64,000 bases of DNA from Gemella morbillorum (GCF_900476045.1 NZ_LS483440.1:992001-1056000), one strand, 5' to 3'; shown: positions 49,343-60,980, numbered from the stretch's first letter. Notes: generated from the letters alone by a model not told the origin. Translations and numbers: made by a program.

Positions 49343-50428
49343 CTAAACCTCTAAAGCTCTTAAAAAATCTTCTAACAAATCATCAATATCTTCTATTCCT
49401 ACAGAAACTCTTAACAAGTCTGGTGTTAAACCATATGATAAACGTAACTCTTCTGGTATATCAAAATGAGTTTGTGTTGTTGGATATGTAACAAAAGTCT
49501 CAACTCCTCCCAAACTTTCAGCGAATGTCGCTACTTTAAGAGAACGTAAAAACTTATCAATTTTTGTCTCATCATTTAGTCTGAAACTTAGCATAGCTCC
49601 TCTTTTAGGATATAATACTTCTTTAACATTTGGATGTTTTTCTAATTCCTCAGCTAATTTGATTGCATTGTTTTCTTGTTTACTAAAGCGTAATGGTAAA
49701 GTCTTTAAACTTCTAATAAACAACCAACTATCAAATGAAGACAACACCGCACCTGTTGTATTTGAAAGCCATAATAATCTTTCGCCAATTTTTTCGTTAT
49801 TTGTAATTACAGCTCCAGCTAATATATCATTATGCCCAGTTAAGTATTTTGTAGCTGAATGAATAACAATATCCGCACCCAAAATTAAAGGTTTTTGTCT
49901 TAATGGTGTTAACAGTGTATTATCAACTATTAACAGCGCCCCTTTCTGCTTTGCGATTTTTGCTACTTGTTCTATATTCACTTCCTGCATTAAAGGATTA
50001 GTTGGTGTTTCTACATAAATCGCCTCTGTTTTATCAGTTATTTTATTTTTCAAATCCTCTTCATCAGTGAAATAAATAAATTTTTGGGCACCTTTACGCT
50101 CCAATTCATCAAAATATCTAAAGCTACCACCATATAAATCTCGTGATACTAGAAATTCACTACTCAAATCAAAAAGTTCAAAAACTAATTGAATAGCGCT
50201 CATTCCAGAACTTGTAGCAACAGCGCAACATCCTTCTTCAAGTTCGCAAAGCCCCTCCTCTAAAATAGTACGGGTAGGATTTTTTGTTCTTGTATAATCA
50301 TAACCTGTACTTTCTCCTAATCCAGGATGTGCATAAGCTGTAGATAAATAAATTGGAGTAACGATCGCTCCCGTTACATTATCTTTTCTATTACCCAACT
50401 GAGCTAATTTAGTTTCTATTTTCTTCAT
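49343..50428 (-). CDS. Cys/Met metabolism PLP enzyme (cystathionine gamma-synthase/lyase type)
   Basis: 361 residues of the trans-sulfuration enzyme family. YDYTRTKNPTR near 44 and SRDLYGGSFRYF near 95 contact PLP and substrate, and the PLP lysine lies in HSATKYLTGH near 191. Short relatives in Bacillus and staphylococci are MetI (gamma-synthase); lyase activity cannot be excluded from sequence. It is first in a two-gene unit with the MalY-like lyase. No T-box or SAM riboswitch was found in the 188-bp gap upstream; only an extended -10 promoter and the holA terminator. Confidence 0.85.
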   Translation of the reverse strand: MKKIETKLAQLGNRKDNVTGAIVTPIYLSTAYAHPGLGESTGYDYTRTKNPTRTILEEGLCELEEGCCAVATSSGMSAIQLVFELFDLSSEFLVSRDLYGGSFRYFDELERKGAQKFIYFTDEEDLKNKITDKTEAIYVETPTNPLMQEVNIEQVAKIAKQKGALLIVDNTLLTPLRQKPLILGADIVIHSATKYLTGHNDILAGAVITNNEKIGERLLWLSNTTGAVLSSFDSWLFIRSLKTLPLRFSKQENNAIKLAEELEKHPNVKEVLYPKRGAMLSFRLNDETKIDKFLRSLKVATFAESLGGVETFVTYPTTQTHFDIPEELRLSYGLTPDLLRVSVGIEDIDDLLEDFLRALEV

Positions 50429-50463
50429 AAATTAAACATTCCTTTTCCTTATAATTTTTCTTA

Positions 50464-50472
50464 ATTATAACA
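50464..50472 (-). promoter_or_regulatory. Extended -10 promoter of the trans-sulfuration pair
   Basis: Minus-strand TG-T-TATAAT, about 36 bp upstream of the start codon; no clear -35. Confidence 0.5.
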
Positions 50473-50541
50473 TTTTATAAAAATATAATAAATAGATTTT
50501 TCAGAATTTTTGAAATCTTTTTAGAAATTTTTAAGAAAAAT

Positions 50542-50579
50542 AGAATTCAGATTTAATTGCAAAATTAAATCTAAATTCT
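50542..50579 (-). terminator. Terminator of the comE-holA unit
   Basis: 17-pair stem (50542-50558 with 50563-50579) with GCAA loop, one wobble valid only on the minus strand, then ATTTTTCTT there. A second weaker hairpin (50583-50610) lies between it and the holA stop. Confidence 0.8.
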
Positions 50580-50616
50580 GTTTCTTAAGTTATGTTTCTT
50601 TATAACTTGAGCTTTT

Positions 50617-51597
50617 CTATTCCAATCCATCTATTAACTTATTTATAAAAAGATCTAAAATCAAATATTTATCCATGTAAGATGACTTTAGTAACTTATC
50701 ATAGTCTGCAGCAATAATCATACTTCTCATAATTTTTTCTAAATCATAATGAGAAACCATTTGTGCCGCTAACTGAACTCTGTATGGATGAATCCCCAAT
50801 TCTTTTGCGATTTCTTTTTGAGAATAATGCTCGTTTAGAAATACTTTTACCTTATAATAGAGTCTAAGTTGCTCGCTAATTAATGAAAGTAAAAATATCG
50901 GTTCTTCTCTCTTCAAAACTAGCGAATTATATACTTCACGTAATTTTTTGTAATTTTTCCCAAAAAGTTCATTTGTTAAACTAAAGACATCATAATCTAA
51001 ACTTCGCGTGCATAACAACTCTATATCTTTTTTAGAAATTCGGCCTATTTCCCCACAATAAAGAACAAGTTTTTCTAATTCTTTTTTTATATTAGCTAAA
51101 TCCAACTGCGTGTAGTCTACTAAAAATTGAGCATCAGCTTTTGATATTTCTAATCCCAATTCTCCCACTTGTTTTACTATGTAATCAATAAGTTGATGTT
51201 CTTTAAAATTAGAAAACTCTTTTACTTCACCAATTTCTTTTAATTGTTTAACTATTTTTTTTCGACTATCAATTTTTTCAGAATTTTTTAGAATTAAAAT
51301 AACTTCATCATTTATATTCTCTAAATATTTGGTCAAAACATCTACGTTATGTTCAACTTTAAGTTTTTTCGGTTTTGCCAGTAAGAAATTACAGTTTTCA
51401 GCTACTACTACTTTCTCATTACCGAATAAACCACTACTTCTACACTCATAAACTAATGTTTCTAGTGTATGGTCATTCATATTTATTTTTACACGATTAA
51501 ATTCATCTACTTCTTTTACATAATTTCTAGTAATTTCTTTTTCATAGTCATTTACCGCTTCAAAATTTTCACCGTAAATCACATAAACATTTTTCAT
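50617..51597 (-). CDS. holA: DNA polymerase III delta subunit
   Basis: Clamp-loader subunit that opens the sliding clamp. 326 residues with the typical N-terminal VYVIYGENFEAV, the central SKADAQFLVDYTQLDLANIKKELEKL segment and the C-terminal YSQKEIAKELGIHPYRVQ collar region. Start ATG at 51597 shares its A with the comEC stop (TGATG); an upstream TTG one codon earlier is in frame. It follows comEC as in other Bacilli, with rpsT nearby in the opposite direction. Confidence 0.94.
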   Translation of the reverse strand: MKNVYVIYGENFEAVNDYEKEITRNYVKEVDEFNRVKINMNDHTLETLVYECRSSGLFGNEKVVVAENCNFLLAKPKKLKVEHNVDVLTKYLENINDEVILILKNSEKIDSRKKIVKQLKEIGEVKEFSNFKEHQLIDYIVKQVGELGLEISKADAQFLVDYTQLDLANIKKELEKLVLYCGEIGRISKKDIELLCTRSLDYDVFSLTNELFGKNYKKLREVYNSLVLKREEPIFLLSLISEQLRLYYKVKVFLNEHYSQKEIAKELGIHPYRVQLAAQMVSHYDLEKIMRSMIIAADYDKLLKSSYMDKYLILDLFINKLIDGLE

Positions 51598-53522
51598 CAA
51601 TCATCTACCTCTATTTTAAATTCTCTATCTTTTCCTTTTACACTAAACTGTCGTTCACCGTAATAAAATTTTATTGTTCCTAAATCAAAACCTGTATTTT
51701 CTTTTATTTCAATAACCTTTATACCTTTAAATTTTACAAGTTCGATTATTTCTTTGAGCTTGTGTTTATTTTTATCTAGGACTATTACTTCGTTAACCAT
51801 ATCTTTTCCCACAAGTTCGCTTGCATACCCTACCTTATCTCTTTTAAAACTCGTTAAAACAAGATAATCAATTTTTCTCTTCCCTTCATAATTCAACATT
51901 TTATTATATTCGTTTATTATATCATATTCTACGTCTTTTTTTCGAAAATCATTATAAAAATTTTGTATATTATTAGAGGTATTAACTAATAAATTATGCC
52001 TTCCCCCTCTTACATAATAAATTTCACCTTTACCAATTTTCACCTCTTCTATTTTATCTTCTCCTATATAGCTAAAACCTAAAAGCGTAAAGAATAGTAA
52101 TAGTACTCCTAAAGTTGCTAGTAAAAATTTATTTTTATTAAGATAAATTAATATACCCAAGATAAAAATAAAAATTATAACTCCAACATAATTATTATGT
52201 CTACCTATTACCACTGGTGAAAAATTTAAAAATAAATCCTGGATTTTATCAAAAAAACTAAAGGAAATATTCAAGATTGGTTTGAAAATTACATTAAATA
52301 TTGTTGAACTAAATAAAAACACAACATAACTTATAAGAACTAACGGAAAAATTACTAAACTAAATATTGGAACTAAGAATATATTACTTATTATTGAAAT
52401 ATAAGAAAAAGTATAAAAATTCATGACTAAAATTGGCAAACTAGCTAAAGATGAAACTAGACTAATTTTAAAGCCTGAAGTAAAGATATTTTTTGATCCA
52501 CTTAAAAAATCATCCGACATAAGCAAACAAAACGTTATTAAAAATGATAACTCAAATCCTATATCAAATATTAATAATGGATTAATAAACAACATTAAGA
52601 TAAACGTTGTCAGTAATGCCTCCAGTTTTGTCATATCCTTCTTTCGGAAAATAATATAAAGCATAATCATGCCCCCTGCACGTAAAACAGATGGACTAAA
52701 ACCACTTATTAACATATAAAATGGGATAACTAAAAATACTATTTTCTCTATTATTTCTACACTAAATCGTAACCTTAACAAAATGAAATAAATCAGCGAA
52801 ATCAATACCCCTAGATGCAAGCCAGAAATTGCTAGTAAATGACTCGTTCCTAAATTTTTATAGTTAATAATCTCATCTTTTTCTAAATATGCTTTATCCC
52901 CAAAAATAAGTGCTTCTATATAGCCACTTTTATCAAAACTAATCTCTTTATGAATTTTATTCCCTAGACTAATTCTCCATATTTTTATTTTCGAAATAAT
53001 TCCTTTATTTTCTTCAAAATTCTTAATATCATTGACTTTTACGTTTTTAAAAATACCCTTATTTTCATTATATTTTTTATAATCAAAGGAATAAAAATTT
53101 TTCTTTTCACCAATATCTTCTATATCAGCGTTTACTTTTAGCATTCCACCCTGAAAGTATTCTTTAAAAAATGTTTTTTCTTTTTCATCTTTAAGAATAT
53201 AAGTGAATAGAACTTTTTCCTTATTTAATTTCGCAATACCTTTTAAATAATTGCCATTCACTTGAATTCTATCATCTATTGTTAAGATTATATCTATATT
53301 TTTTTCATCAGATATATGTGTGGTATTTGTTTTCTGTTCATATGCTCCCCGAATAAAAAATGCCAAGAAAACTATTATACAAATAATAGTTTTCCTAGCA
53401 TTAAGGTTTTTATTTTTCCAAGTTATTAGTAGAAAAATAATTATACATAGCATAGATATTAAAAAATTATAATTTAATAATACCGCCCCTAATGCTAGTA
53501 TTGCTAATTGTAAGTAATACAT
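51597..53522 (-). CDS. comEC: Competence DNA channel protein ComEC/Rec2
   Basis: Polytopic membrane protein that passes single-stranded DNA into the cell during transformation. 641 residues: helices at the N-terminus, an OB-like DUF4131 part (about 60-190), the Competence domain with HLLAISGLHLGVL near 228 and about eight helices, and a short C-terminal metallo-beta-lactamase-like domain from about 505. In that domain the usual HxHxDH metal motif is replaced by LTSFKRDKVG, so it looks catalytically dead. Starts one base into the comEB stop. Confidence 0.92.
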   Translation of the reverse strand: MYYLQLAILALGAVLLNYNFLISMLCIIIFLLITWKNKNLNARKTIICIIVFLAFFIRGAYEQKTNTTHISDEKNIDIILTIDDRIQVNGNYLKGIAKLNKEKVLFTYILKDEKEKTFFKEYFQGGMLKVNADIEDIGEKKNFYSFDYKKYNENKGIFKNVKVNDIKNFEENKGIISKIKIWRISLGNKIHKEISFDKSGYIEALIFGDKAYLEKDEIINYKNLGTSHLLAISGLHLGVLISLIYFILLRLRFSVEIIEKIVFLVIPFYMLISGFSPSVLRAGGMIMLYIIFRKKDMTKLEALLTTFILMLFINPLLIFDIGFELSFLITFCLLMSDDFLSGSKNIFTSGFKISLVSSLASLPILVMNFYTFSYISIISNIFLVPIFSLVIFPLVLISYVVFLFSSTIFNVIFKPILNISFSFFDKIQDLFLNFSPVVIGRHNNYVGVIIFIFILGILIYLNKNKFLLATLGVLLLFFTLLGFSYIGEDKIEEVKIGKGEIYYVRGGRHNLLVNTSNNIQNFYNDFRKKDVEYDIINEYNKMLNYEGKRKIDYLVLTSFKRDKVGYASELVGKDMVNEVIVLDKNKHKLKEIIELVKFKGIKVIEIKENTGFDLGTIKFYYGERQFSVKGKDREFKIEVDD

Positions 53523-53986
53523 TACTTATTATCCAAAAGCCTTTCTACTACAGAATTGACATCATAGTCTACTTTTCTTACTATAATCCCAGATTTTTCT
53601 AATAACTCTCGAGCATATTCATTATTTCTATAATCATTTGCATAGCAAATTTCTTTTATCCCAGCTTGAATTATTGATTTTGTACAGTTCAAACAAGGAA
53701 AATGTGTTACATATATTGTAGCACCTTCTGTCCCTACTCCAAATCTTGAACATTGAAGTATCGCATTAATTTCAGCGTGTATTGTTCTCACACAATGTCC
53801 CTCAACAACTTTACAACCAACATCGATACAATGCTCATCTCCTTTTATTGATCCATTGTATCCTCCAGATACTATCCTTTTATCTTTAACGATAGTCGCT
53901 CCTACCGATAATCTACTACATGTAGATCTTAATGATAATAAGTGGCTTTGTGCCATAAAATATTCATCCCAACTAATTCTTTGCAT
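53522..53986 (-). CDS. comEB: ComE operon protein 2, dCMP deaminase family
   Basis: 154-residue zinc deaminase of the deoxycytidylate deaminase group. HAEINAILQ near 70 gives the His and catalytic Glu, and PCLNCTKSI near 98 the two Cys ligands. In B. subtilis comEB is not essential for transformation. It lies two bases after comEA and overlaps comEC, so it is translated within the competence operon. Confidence 0.95.
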   Translation of the reverse strand: MQRISWDEYFMAQSHLLSLRSTCSRLSVGATIVKDKRIVSGGYNGSIKGDEHCIDVGCKVVEGHCVRTIHAEINAILQCSRFGVGTEGATIYVTHFPCLNCTKSIIQAGIKEICYANDYRNNEYARELLEKSGIIVRKVDYDVNSVVERLLDNK

Positions 53987-53988
53987 AA

Positions 53989-54621
53989 TTATACCTCTAT
54001 TTTATCTTTAATTTTATCAAAAGTAGCTTTCCCTATACCTCGTACTTTTGTTATATCTTCTTTCCTTTTGAATTCCCCATTTTTTTCTCGATAGGCAAGT
54101 ATAGCCTCAGCTTTAGTTTTTCCTATTCCAGATATTTTCATAAGTTGTTCTTTACTTGCTGTATTTATATTTATAATCGCATCATTTGAGTTACCTACAC
54201 TAGAAGCTTCCCCAATTTGCTTTGGCTTCTCTCCCTTTTTCAAAATGTAAATGACCATCTGATCTCGTAACTTTTGGCTAAGATTTATATTAGATGTATC
54301 AGCATCTTCTAATAATCCTCCAGCCTCTTCAATTATATCCTTGACTCTCTTTTCTTTTGTAGTCTCATAAACACCTGGATTTTTTACAGCACCTTTTACA
54401 TCAACAAAAATTTTGTTTTCATCCTCTTTTTGCTCCCCATTTTGATTATCTTCTGAGGATTTTTGAACATTAAAGTTTATATTATCATTATTACCCGATG
54501 ATGAACTACTGAAATAATAAAACCCTGCCGCTACAAATAACACACTACATAAAAATGCAGCTGCTATAATTTTAAAATTTTGTTTTAAAAACAAAATTAT
54601 TTCTTCTTTATTAAATTTCAC
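53989..54621 (-). CDS. comEA: Competence DNA receptor ComEA
   Basis: Membrane-anchored DNA-binding protein outside the cell, receptor for transforming DNA. 210 residues: one helix at about 14-33, a low-complexity Ser/Asn/Glu linker, SLBB domain with IFVDVKGAVKNPGVYE near 70, and a C-terminal helix-hairpin-helix pair (INTASKEQLMKISGIGKTKA near 150 and VRGIGKATFDKI near 195). Start is GTG; CTGGGGGAA precedes it. First gene of comEA-comEB-comEC-holA. Confidence 0.95.
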   Translation of the reverse strand: MKFNKEEIILFLKQNFKIIAAAFLCSVLFVAAGFYYFSSSSSGNNDNINFNVQKSSEDNQNGEQKEDENKIFVDVKGAVKNPGVYETTKEKRVKDIIEEAGGLLEDADTSNINLSQKLRDQMVIYILKKGEKPKQIGEASSVGNSNDAIININTASKEQLMKISGIGKTKAEAILAYREKNGEFKRKEDITKVRGIGKATFDKIKDKIEV

Positions 54622-54643
54622 AATTATTCCCCCAGTCTCTTAT

Positions 54644-54652
54644 ATTATAACA
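54644..54652 (-). promoter_or_regulatory. Extended -10 promoter of comEA
   Basis: Minus-strand TG-T-TATAAT, about 22 bp before the comEA start; no clear -35. I did not find a ComX cin-box or ComK box that I could defend. Confidence 0.5.
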
Positions 54653-54716
54653 CCAAAACAATAAAAGTGGTACTAGATTTAAGAGAATAAAATTTATTTC
54701 TTAGACTAATACCATA

Positions 54717-54757
54717 ACAAAAAAGATAACTACGATTTTTTCGTAATTATCTTTTTT
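54717..54757 (-). terminator. Terminator of mnmA
   Basis: 12-pair stem AGATAACTACGA/TCGTAATTATCT (one wobble on the minus strand) followed there by TTTTTTG. Confidence 0.85.
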
Positions 54758-54762
54758 ATTAT

Positions 54763-56999
<2,237 letters not shown>

Positions 57000-57029
57000 A
57001 ACATCGCCTCCTAATATTAATCATATTAT

Positions 57030-57038
57030 ATTTTAACA
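57030..57038 (-). promoter_or_regulatory. Extended -10 promoter of the desulfurase-mnmA pair
   Basis: Minus-strand TG-T-TAAAAT about 30 bp before the start codon; -35 unclear. Confidence 0.45.
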
Positions 57039-57107
57039 TAAATAATAGCCGAATAAAATCAATATCGCTTTATATCTACTAAAGATGTTTTTATTACTAT
57101 ACAATTA

Positions 57108-57146
57108 AAAATATTAATCCCTTTCTTCTTATTATAGAAAGGGATT
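57108..57146 (-). terminator. Terminator after the unknown membrane protein gene
   Basis: Perfect 11-bp stem AATCCCTTTCT/AGAAAGGGATT, followed on the minus strand by AATATTTTTAA. Confidence 0.8.
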
Positions 57147-57155
57147 ATTCTGTAT

Positions 57156-58226
57156 CTATTTAGTTTTTATTCTAGTCTTGGTCATTAATATTATTAATCC
57201 TGCTAAAACTCCTGCAGCATACAATAATTCATTAAACAATCCTACTATATTATAATTATCAAAAATTAATCTAAGATATGTCAAATAGAAAAATGTCATT
57301 GGGTAAAACAGTAGTCTTACAATTCTATCAACAAAAGACTTTTTCATTACACTAAGACAAACACCGATTATAATCGTTACTATGATAAACAAAACAGAAA
57401 TATATATTTCTCCTACAAAATACATTGTAATAATATATATCAAACTTAGAAAACTTATTAATTTAAATATTACAAAATATAACTTATAAATAAACTCTAT
57501 GGAATTTTTCAATTTAAACAAAGTGTTAATTATAATTAAAATTACAATATAAATCCCAATAGTAAATTTAAATTGATTTTCAATACTATAGTCAAATCCT
57601 TGTGTATACAATAACGTAATATTCATGTACAAATATAAAACTATTATCGGTATATACACCCACACATATGCTAGAAATTTACCATTTTCAAAATAAGGTA
57701 TTTTCCACTCAAAGAGATACTGCCTATCTGATATTTCAGCTACAAGAGCACTTATAAAACATCCTGCAATCAAATTAAAAAGTACTTCTCGATAATTTAA
57801 TGGAGTAAAAAATAATAAAATGAAATTAGCTATAGCAAAAAATCCCACCCCCAAAAATCCACCAAAATAAATTATTAAGGTTGCTGGAGTATTCCTTCTT
57901 ATTCTTTGCTCATAGTTATCAAAATATGTCTTATTTTCTAAAACTATGTAATCATATATTCTTGAAATATTTGAAACATCTCTTTTATTTTTTAATATCC
58001 CAGCTAATAATGATCTTATCGGAAAAAATTGAATTTTTGTAAAATCAAGCTCACATAATTCCACCCAAAAATCATCATTCATGTTAGGCTCTTTAGTAAC
58101 TATTTTAGAAAGTTCTTTCCATTTTTTTAAATCATTTATGTTACTGTTTAATTCTTTTACTAATAACATTGCTTCCTTGTGATTTTCTTTTGCTACAGCT
58201 GTTTTATCATTAATACTATAATTCAC
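57156..58226 (-). CDS. Unrecognised multi-pass membrane protein
   Basis: 356 residues that I do not recognise. Residues 1-110 are soluble, charged and mostly helical (ending near DNYEQRIRRN). From about 112 to the end there are roughly nine hydrophobic helices in pairs, e.g. TLIIYFGGFLGVGFFAIANF near 114 and IYIVILIIINTLF near 225, with few charged residues and no nucleotide or metal motif. The start is GTG with GAGAGGTAG upstream. It sits alone between two operons (tsa cluster and desulfurase-mnmA) with its own terminator. Function unknown; a transport or envelope role is only a guess. Confidence 0.8.
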   Translation of the reverse strand: MNYSINDKTAVAKENHKEAMLLVKELNSNINDLKKWKELSKIVTKEPNMNDDFWVELCELDFTKIQFFPIRSLLAGILKNKRDVSNISRIYDYIVLENKTYFDNYEQRIRRNTPATLIIYFGGFLGVGFFAIANFILLFFTPLNYREVLFNLIAGCFISALVAEISDRQYLFEWKIPYFENGKFLAYVWVYIPIIVLYLYMNITLLYTQGFDYSIENQFKFTIGIYIVILIIINTLFKLKNSIEFIYKLYFVIFKLISFLSLIYIITMYFVGEIYISVLFIIVTIIIGVCLSVMKKSFVDRIVRLLFYPMTFFYLTYLRLIFDNYNIVGLFNELLYAAGVLAGLIILMTKTRIKTK

Positions 58227-58324
58227 TTACTACCTCTCTATATCCTTAATTATTCAATATCTATAAATAATTTCTTATCAACTAATATATTTAAACTTAC
58301 AATCTACATCACATAGAAAATAAA

Positions 58325-59359
58325 CTATTTATTAATTTCTTCCAAGTCTAATGTTGACTTCGCATTTAACGTTAATGGATTTGAAAAAATATTATTTTTA
58401 TAGTAATAATATCCTACCGCTCCCATCATCGCCGCATTATCACTGCAATAACTCATTTTTGGAATTAACACTTCTATTCCTAATTCTTGTTCAAGTTCTA
58501 GTACTTGCTTACGAAGCTCACTATTACCTGCCACACCTCCAGCTAGTATCAACTGCTTGACTCCTAAATTAATTATGGCCTTTTTAGTTTTTGTAATTAA
58601 AACTTCCACTACTGCCATTTGGAAACTACATGCCAAATCTTCTGGTACTATTTCTTCACCACGTTGATTAGCATTGTGTACAAAGTTGATAACCGCAGAC
58701 TTCATTCCTGAAAAACTAAAATTATAATCATTACTATCAATCATAGCACGTGGAAATTTGTATTTATCCTCACCTAGTTTTGCAAGTTTGTCAACTTTAG
58801 GTCCACCAGGATATTCTAGATTTAATTGCCTTGCCACCTTATCATATGCTTCACCTACCGCATCATCATGAGTAGAACCAATAATTTCGAAATTAAGTTC
58901 GTCTTTTAAATAAACAAGTTCAGTATGTCCACCACTGACTACTAGAGCCAACGATGGATAAACTATATCATTATCTATATTACTAGCATAAATATGCCCT
59001 GCAATATGATGTGCTGCAATTAATGGTTTATCAAGAGCATAACTTAATGCCTTAGCAACATTTACACCTACTAACAACGACCCTATTAACCCCGGACCTT
59101 GCGTTACGCACAATGCATCTATATCAGAAAGTGAAGTCTTAGCTTCTTCAAGTGCTTCTTCAACAATTTGAATTACTACTTCTATATGCTGACGGCTAGC
59201 AATTTCGGGGACAACTCCACCAAATTGTTTATGAGTTTCAATTTGGCTACTTACAATATTCGATAATACTTCTTTACCATTTTTAACAACAGCAACCGAC
59301 GTTTCATCACAGCTCGTTTCTATCGCCAATATATTTATCTTTTCTTTAAAATCGTTCAT
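58325..59359 (-). CDS. tsaD: tRNA t6A37 threonylcarbamoyltransferase TsaD
   Basis: Catalytic subunit joining threonylcarbamoyl to A37 of ANN-reading tRNAs. 344 residues, ASKHA fold: ILAIETSCDETS near 10, metal-binding HHIAGH near 114, VVSGGHTEL near 139, EAYDKVAR near 167, and SDNAAMMGAVG near 310. Last gene of tsaE-tsaB-rimI-tsaD, overlapping rimI by 14 bp. Confidence 0.97.
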   Translation of the reverse strand: MNDFKEKINILAIETSCDETSVAVVKNGKEVLSNIVSSQIETHKQFGGVVPEIASRQHIEVVIQIVEEALEEAKTSLSDIDALCVTQGPGLIGSLLVGVNVAKALSYALDKPLIAAHHIAGHIYASNIDNDIVYPSLALVVSGGHTELVYLKDELNFEIIGSTHDDAVGEAYDKVARQLNLEYPGGPKVDKLAKLGEDKYKFPRAMIDSNDYNFSFSGMKSAVINFVHNANQRGEEIVPEDLACSFQMAVVEVLITKTKKAIINLGVKQLILAGGVAGNSELRKQVLELEQELGIEVLIPKMSYCSDNAAMMGAVGYYYYKNNIFSNPLTLNAKSTLDLEEINK

Positions 59360-59798
59360 TACTAAAATCCCTTACCATTACATAGGCATTTTCACCATTA
59401 TTTTTGTAATAATTTTTTCTAATATCAATTGTAGCAAATCCTGATTTTTCATAAATAGTTATTGCCGGCATATTACTCACACGCACTTCTACTAAGGCTT
59501 TTTTCACACCTTTTAATTTTAGCACCTGCATTATATAAGTGAAAAATATCTGACCAAGTTTTTTATTTTGATGAGGTTTGTCAATGACAATTTTATTAAT
59601 TTGATATTCGTCCGACACTAACCATCCACCACAAAAACCTATCATTTCTTCATCGTTAAATAATCCATAATATTCTGCGTTTGGATGTTCTAATTCACTT
59701 TTAAACATTTCCTTTGTCCATGCATCTTCAAAATTATCAATATCAATTTTTGAAAGTACTTCCAAATCATTAACATCTACTTTATTTATTTTTATCAT
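59346..59798 (-). CDS. rimI: Ribosomal protein alanine N-acetyltransferase RimI-like
   Basis: 150-residue GNAT acetyltransferase. Acetyl-CoA loop region QNKKLGQIFF near 78 (the usual Q/RxxGxG/A reads QNKKLG), and a C-terminal Tyr in ITIYEKSGF. The RimI label follows from its place between tsaB and tsaD. It overlaps tsaB by 17 bp and tsaD by 14 bp. Confidence 0.88.
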   Translation of the reverse strand: MIKINKVDVNDLEVLSKIDIDNFEDAWTKEMFKSELEHPNAEYYGLFNDEEMIGFCGGWLVSDEYQINKIVIDKPHQNKKLGQIFFTYIMQVLKLKGVKKALVEVRVSNMPAITIYEKSGFATIDIRKNYYKNNGENAYVMVRDFSNERF

Positions 59799-60450
59799 TT
59801 TCTAGTTCCCTCTCTGCTTCTGTTTTCCTTAAATATTGTGGTTTCATATTATAACTATCAACAATTTCTAAACTATCATAAATTTTGACAACATTTGCTG
59901 CACTTACTTCATTCTTGTTATTTTCTGCCAACAATAGTTTTTCTTTTAGTTTTTTTATATCACGTCCCACATAAACAAATTGTTCATCCTTGTTTTTTAA
60001 AAAGTTATTTAATTCTTCTAAAGAATAATAATCTTCTTGCAAAACTTCTATTAATTTTTTATTTTCAACTTTATATACTGCTGCAAAAACATTATTACGA
60101 CGTGCATCAATAAGTGGTACGATTAATTTATTACTTTCAAACTCCAAAAGTGCTTGAAGTTTTAAACTTGAAACAACTTTCAGTGGCAATTTTAAAGTAT
60201 AAGCTAATGTCTTACATATAGCTGCAACAACACGAATGGCAGTATATGAGCCTGGACCATTACTTGCAATTATTTCTGTTAAATCTTTTTTGCTTTTTCC
60301 TGCATCATTTAAACAATTATCAATTTCTTGTAAAATTATCGTTGATAAATTGTTGCTGCATTCCATATTTCGTTGTGACAGTACCTTATTATTCTCTAGA
60401 CATGCAATCGAACAAAAACCATTTGATGCTTCTACTACTATACTTACCAA
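59782..60450 (-). CDS. tsaB: t6A biosynthesis scaffold protein TsaB
   Basis: Partner of TsaD and TsaE in t6A synthesis. 222 residues, degenerate ASKHA fold: SNGPGSYTAIRVV near 65, KVVSSLKLQALLEF near 98, IDARRNNVFAA near 118. The start is TTG after AGGATTGGTGAAAA; no ATG is available nearby, and the start overlaps the tsaE end by 7 bp. Confidence 0.92.
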   Translation of the reverse strand: MVSIVVEASNGFCSIACLENNKVLSQRNMECSNNLSTIILQEIDNCLNDAGKSKKDLTEIIASNGPGSYTAIRVVAAICKTLAYTLKLPLKVVSSLKLQALLEFESNKLIVPLIDARRNNVFAAVYKVENKKLIEVLQEDYYSLEELNNFLKNKDEQFVYVGRDIKKLKEKLLLAENNKNEVSAANVVKIYDSLEIVDSYNMKPQYLRKTEAERELENDKNK

Positions 60451-60899
60451 TTTTCACCAATCCTTTCCTCTATTTTTCTATATTTCTCAGTTGCGATTAT
60501 CTTTACATTACGTTCTTCACCATTAAGTCGAATATTGAAAACTAATTTTTCTAGTGGTAGAAATTCTTCTATAAATTCTCCCCATTCTATTACACATACA
60601 TTGTCTTCATAAAAAATGTCGTCAAAACCTAAATCTTCATCACTGTCTTCTAAACGATATGCGTCAATATGATACAAGCGACCAGCCGGAAACTTATATT
60701 CTTTCATAATGTTAAATGTCGGAGAATTTACAACAGCTTTTACTCCTAAATATTCAGCCAAATATTTTGTAAAAGTCGTTTTCCCTGCCGCCAAATCACC
60801 ATTTAACATTAAAAGCAACTTATTATTTTCAATTGAATCAGCAACTAATTTTGCTAATTTTTTAGTGTCTTCTAAATTTTTAATTACTATATTTAACAT
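60444..60899 (-). CDS. tsaE: t6A biosynthesis ATPase TsaE
   Basis: P-loop ATPase that drives turnover of the TsaBDE complex. 151 residues: Walker A GDLAAGKTT at 34-42, NSPTFNIMKEY near 60, and the Walker B-type IEWGEFIEEFLP near 110. Head of the overlapping cluster tsaE-tsaB-rimI-tsaD. The RBS is poor (AAAGG about 20 bp upstream), but no other start fits. Confidence 0.94.
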   Translation of the reverse strand: MLNIVIKNLEDTKKLAKLVADSIENNKLLLMLNGDLAAGKTTFTKYLAEYLGVKAVVNSPTFNIMKEYKFPAGRLYHIDAYRLEDSDEDLGFDDIFYEDNVCVIEWGEFIEEFLPLEKLVFNIRLNGEERNVKIIATEKYRKIEERIGENW

Positions 60900-60951
60900 G
60901 GGATTTAAAATTTTAGACCTTTCAAAAATTTATTTATTAATAACATCTATT

Positions 60952-60980
60952 ATAATAACACATTTAAAGACTTATTCCAA
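60952..60980 (-). promoter_or_regulatory. Promoter of the tsa cluster
   Basis: Minus-strand TTGGAA, 17 bp, TATTAT, about 53 nt upstream of tsaE. Confidence 0.55.

Noticed and set aside
50429-50541. T-box or SAM riboswitch before the trans-sulfuration genes
   Set aside because: The gap is short and AT-rich, with no T-box sequence (TGGNACC-like) and no S-box motifs; a leader would also collide with the holA terminator.
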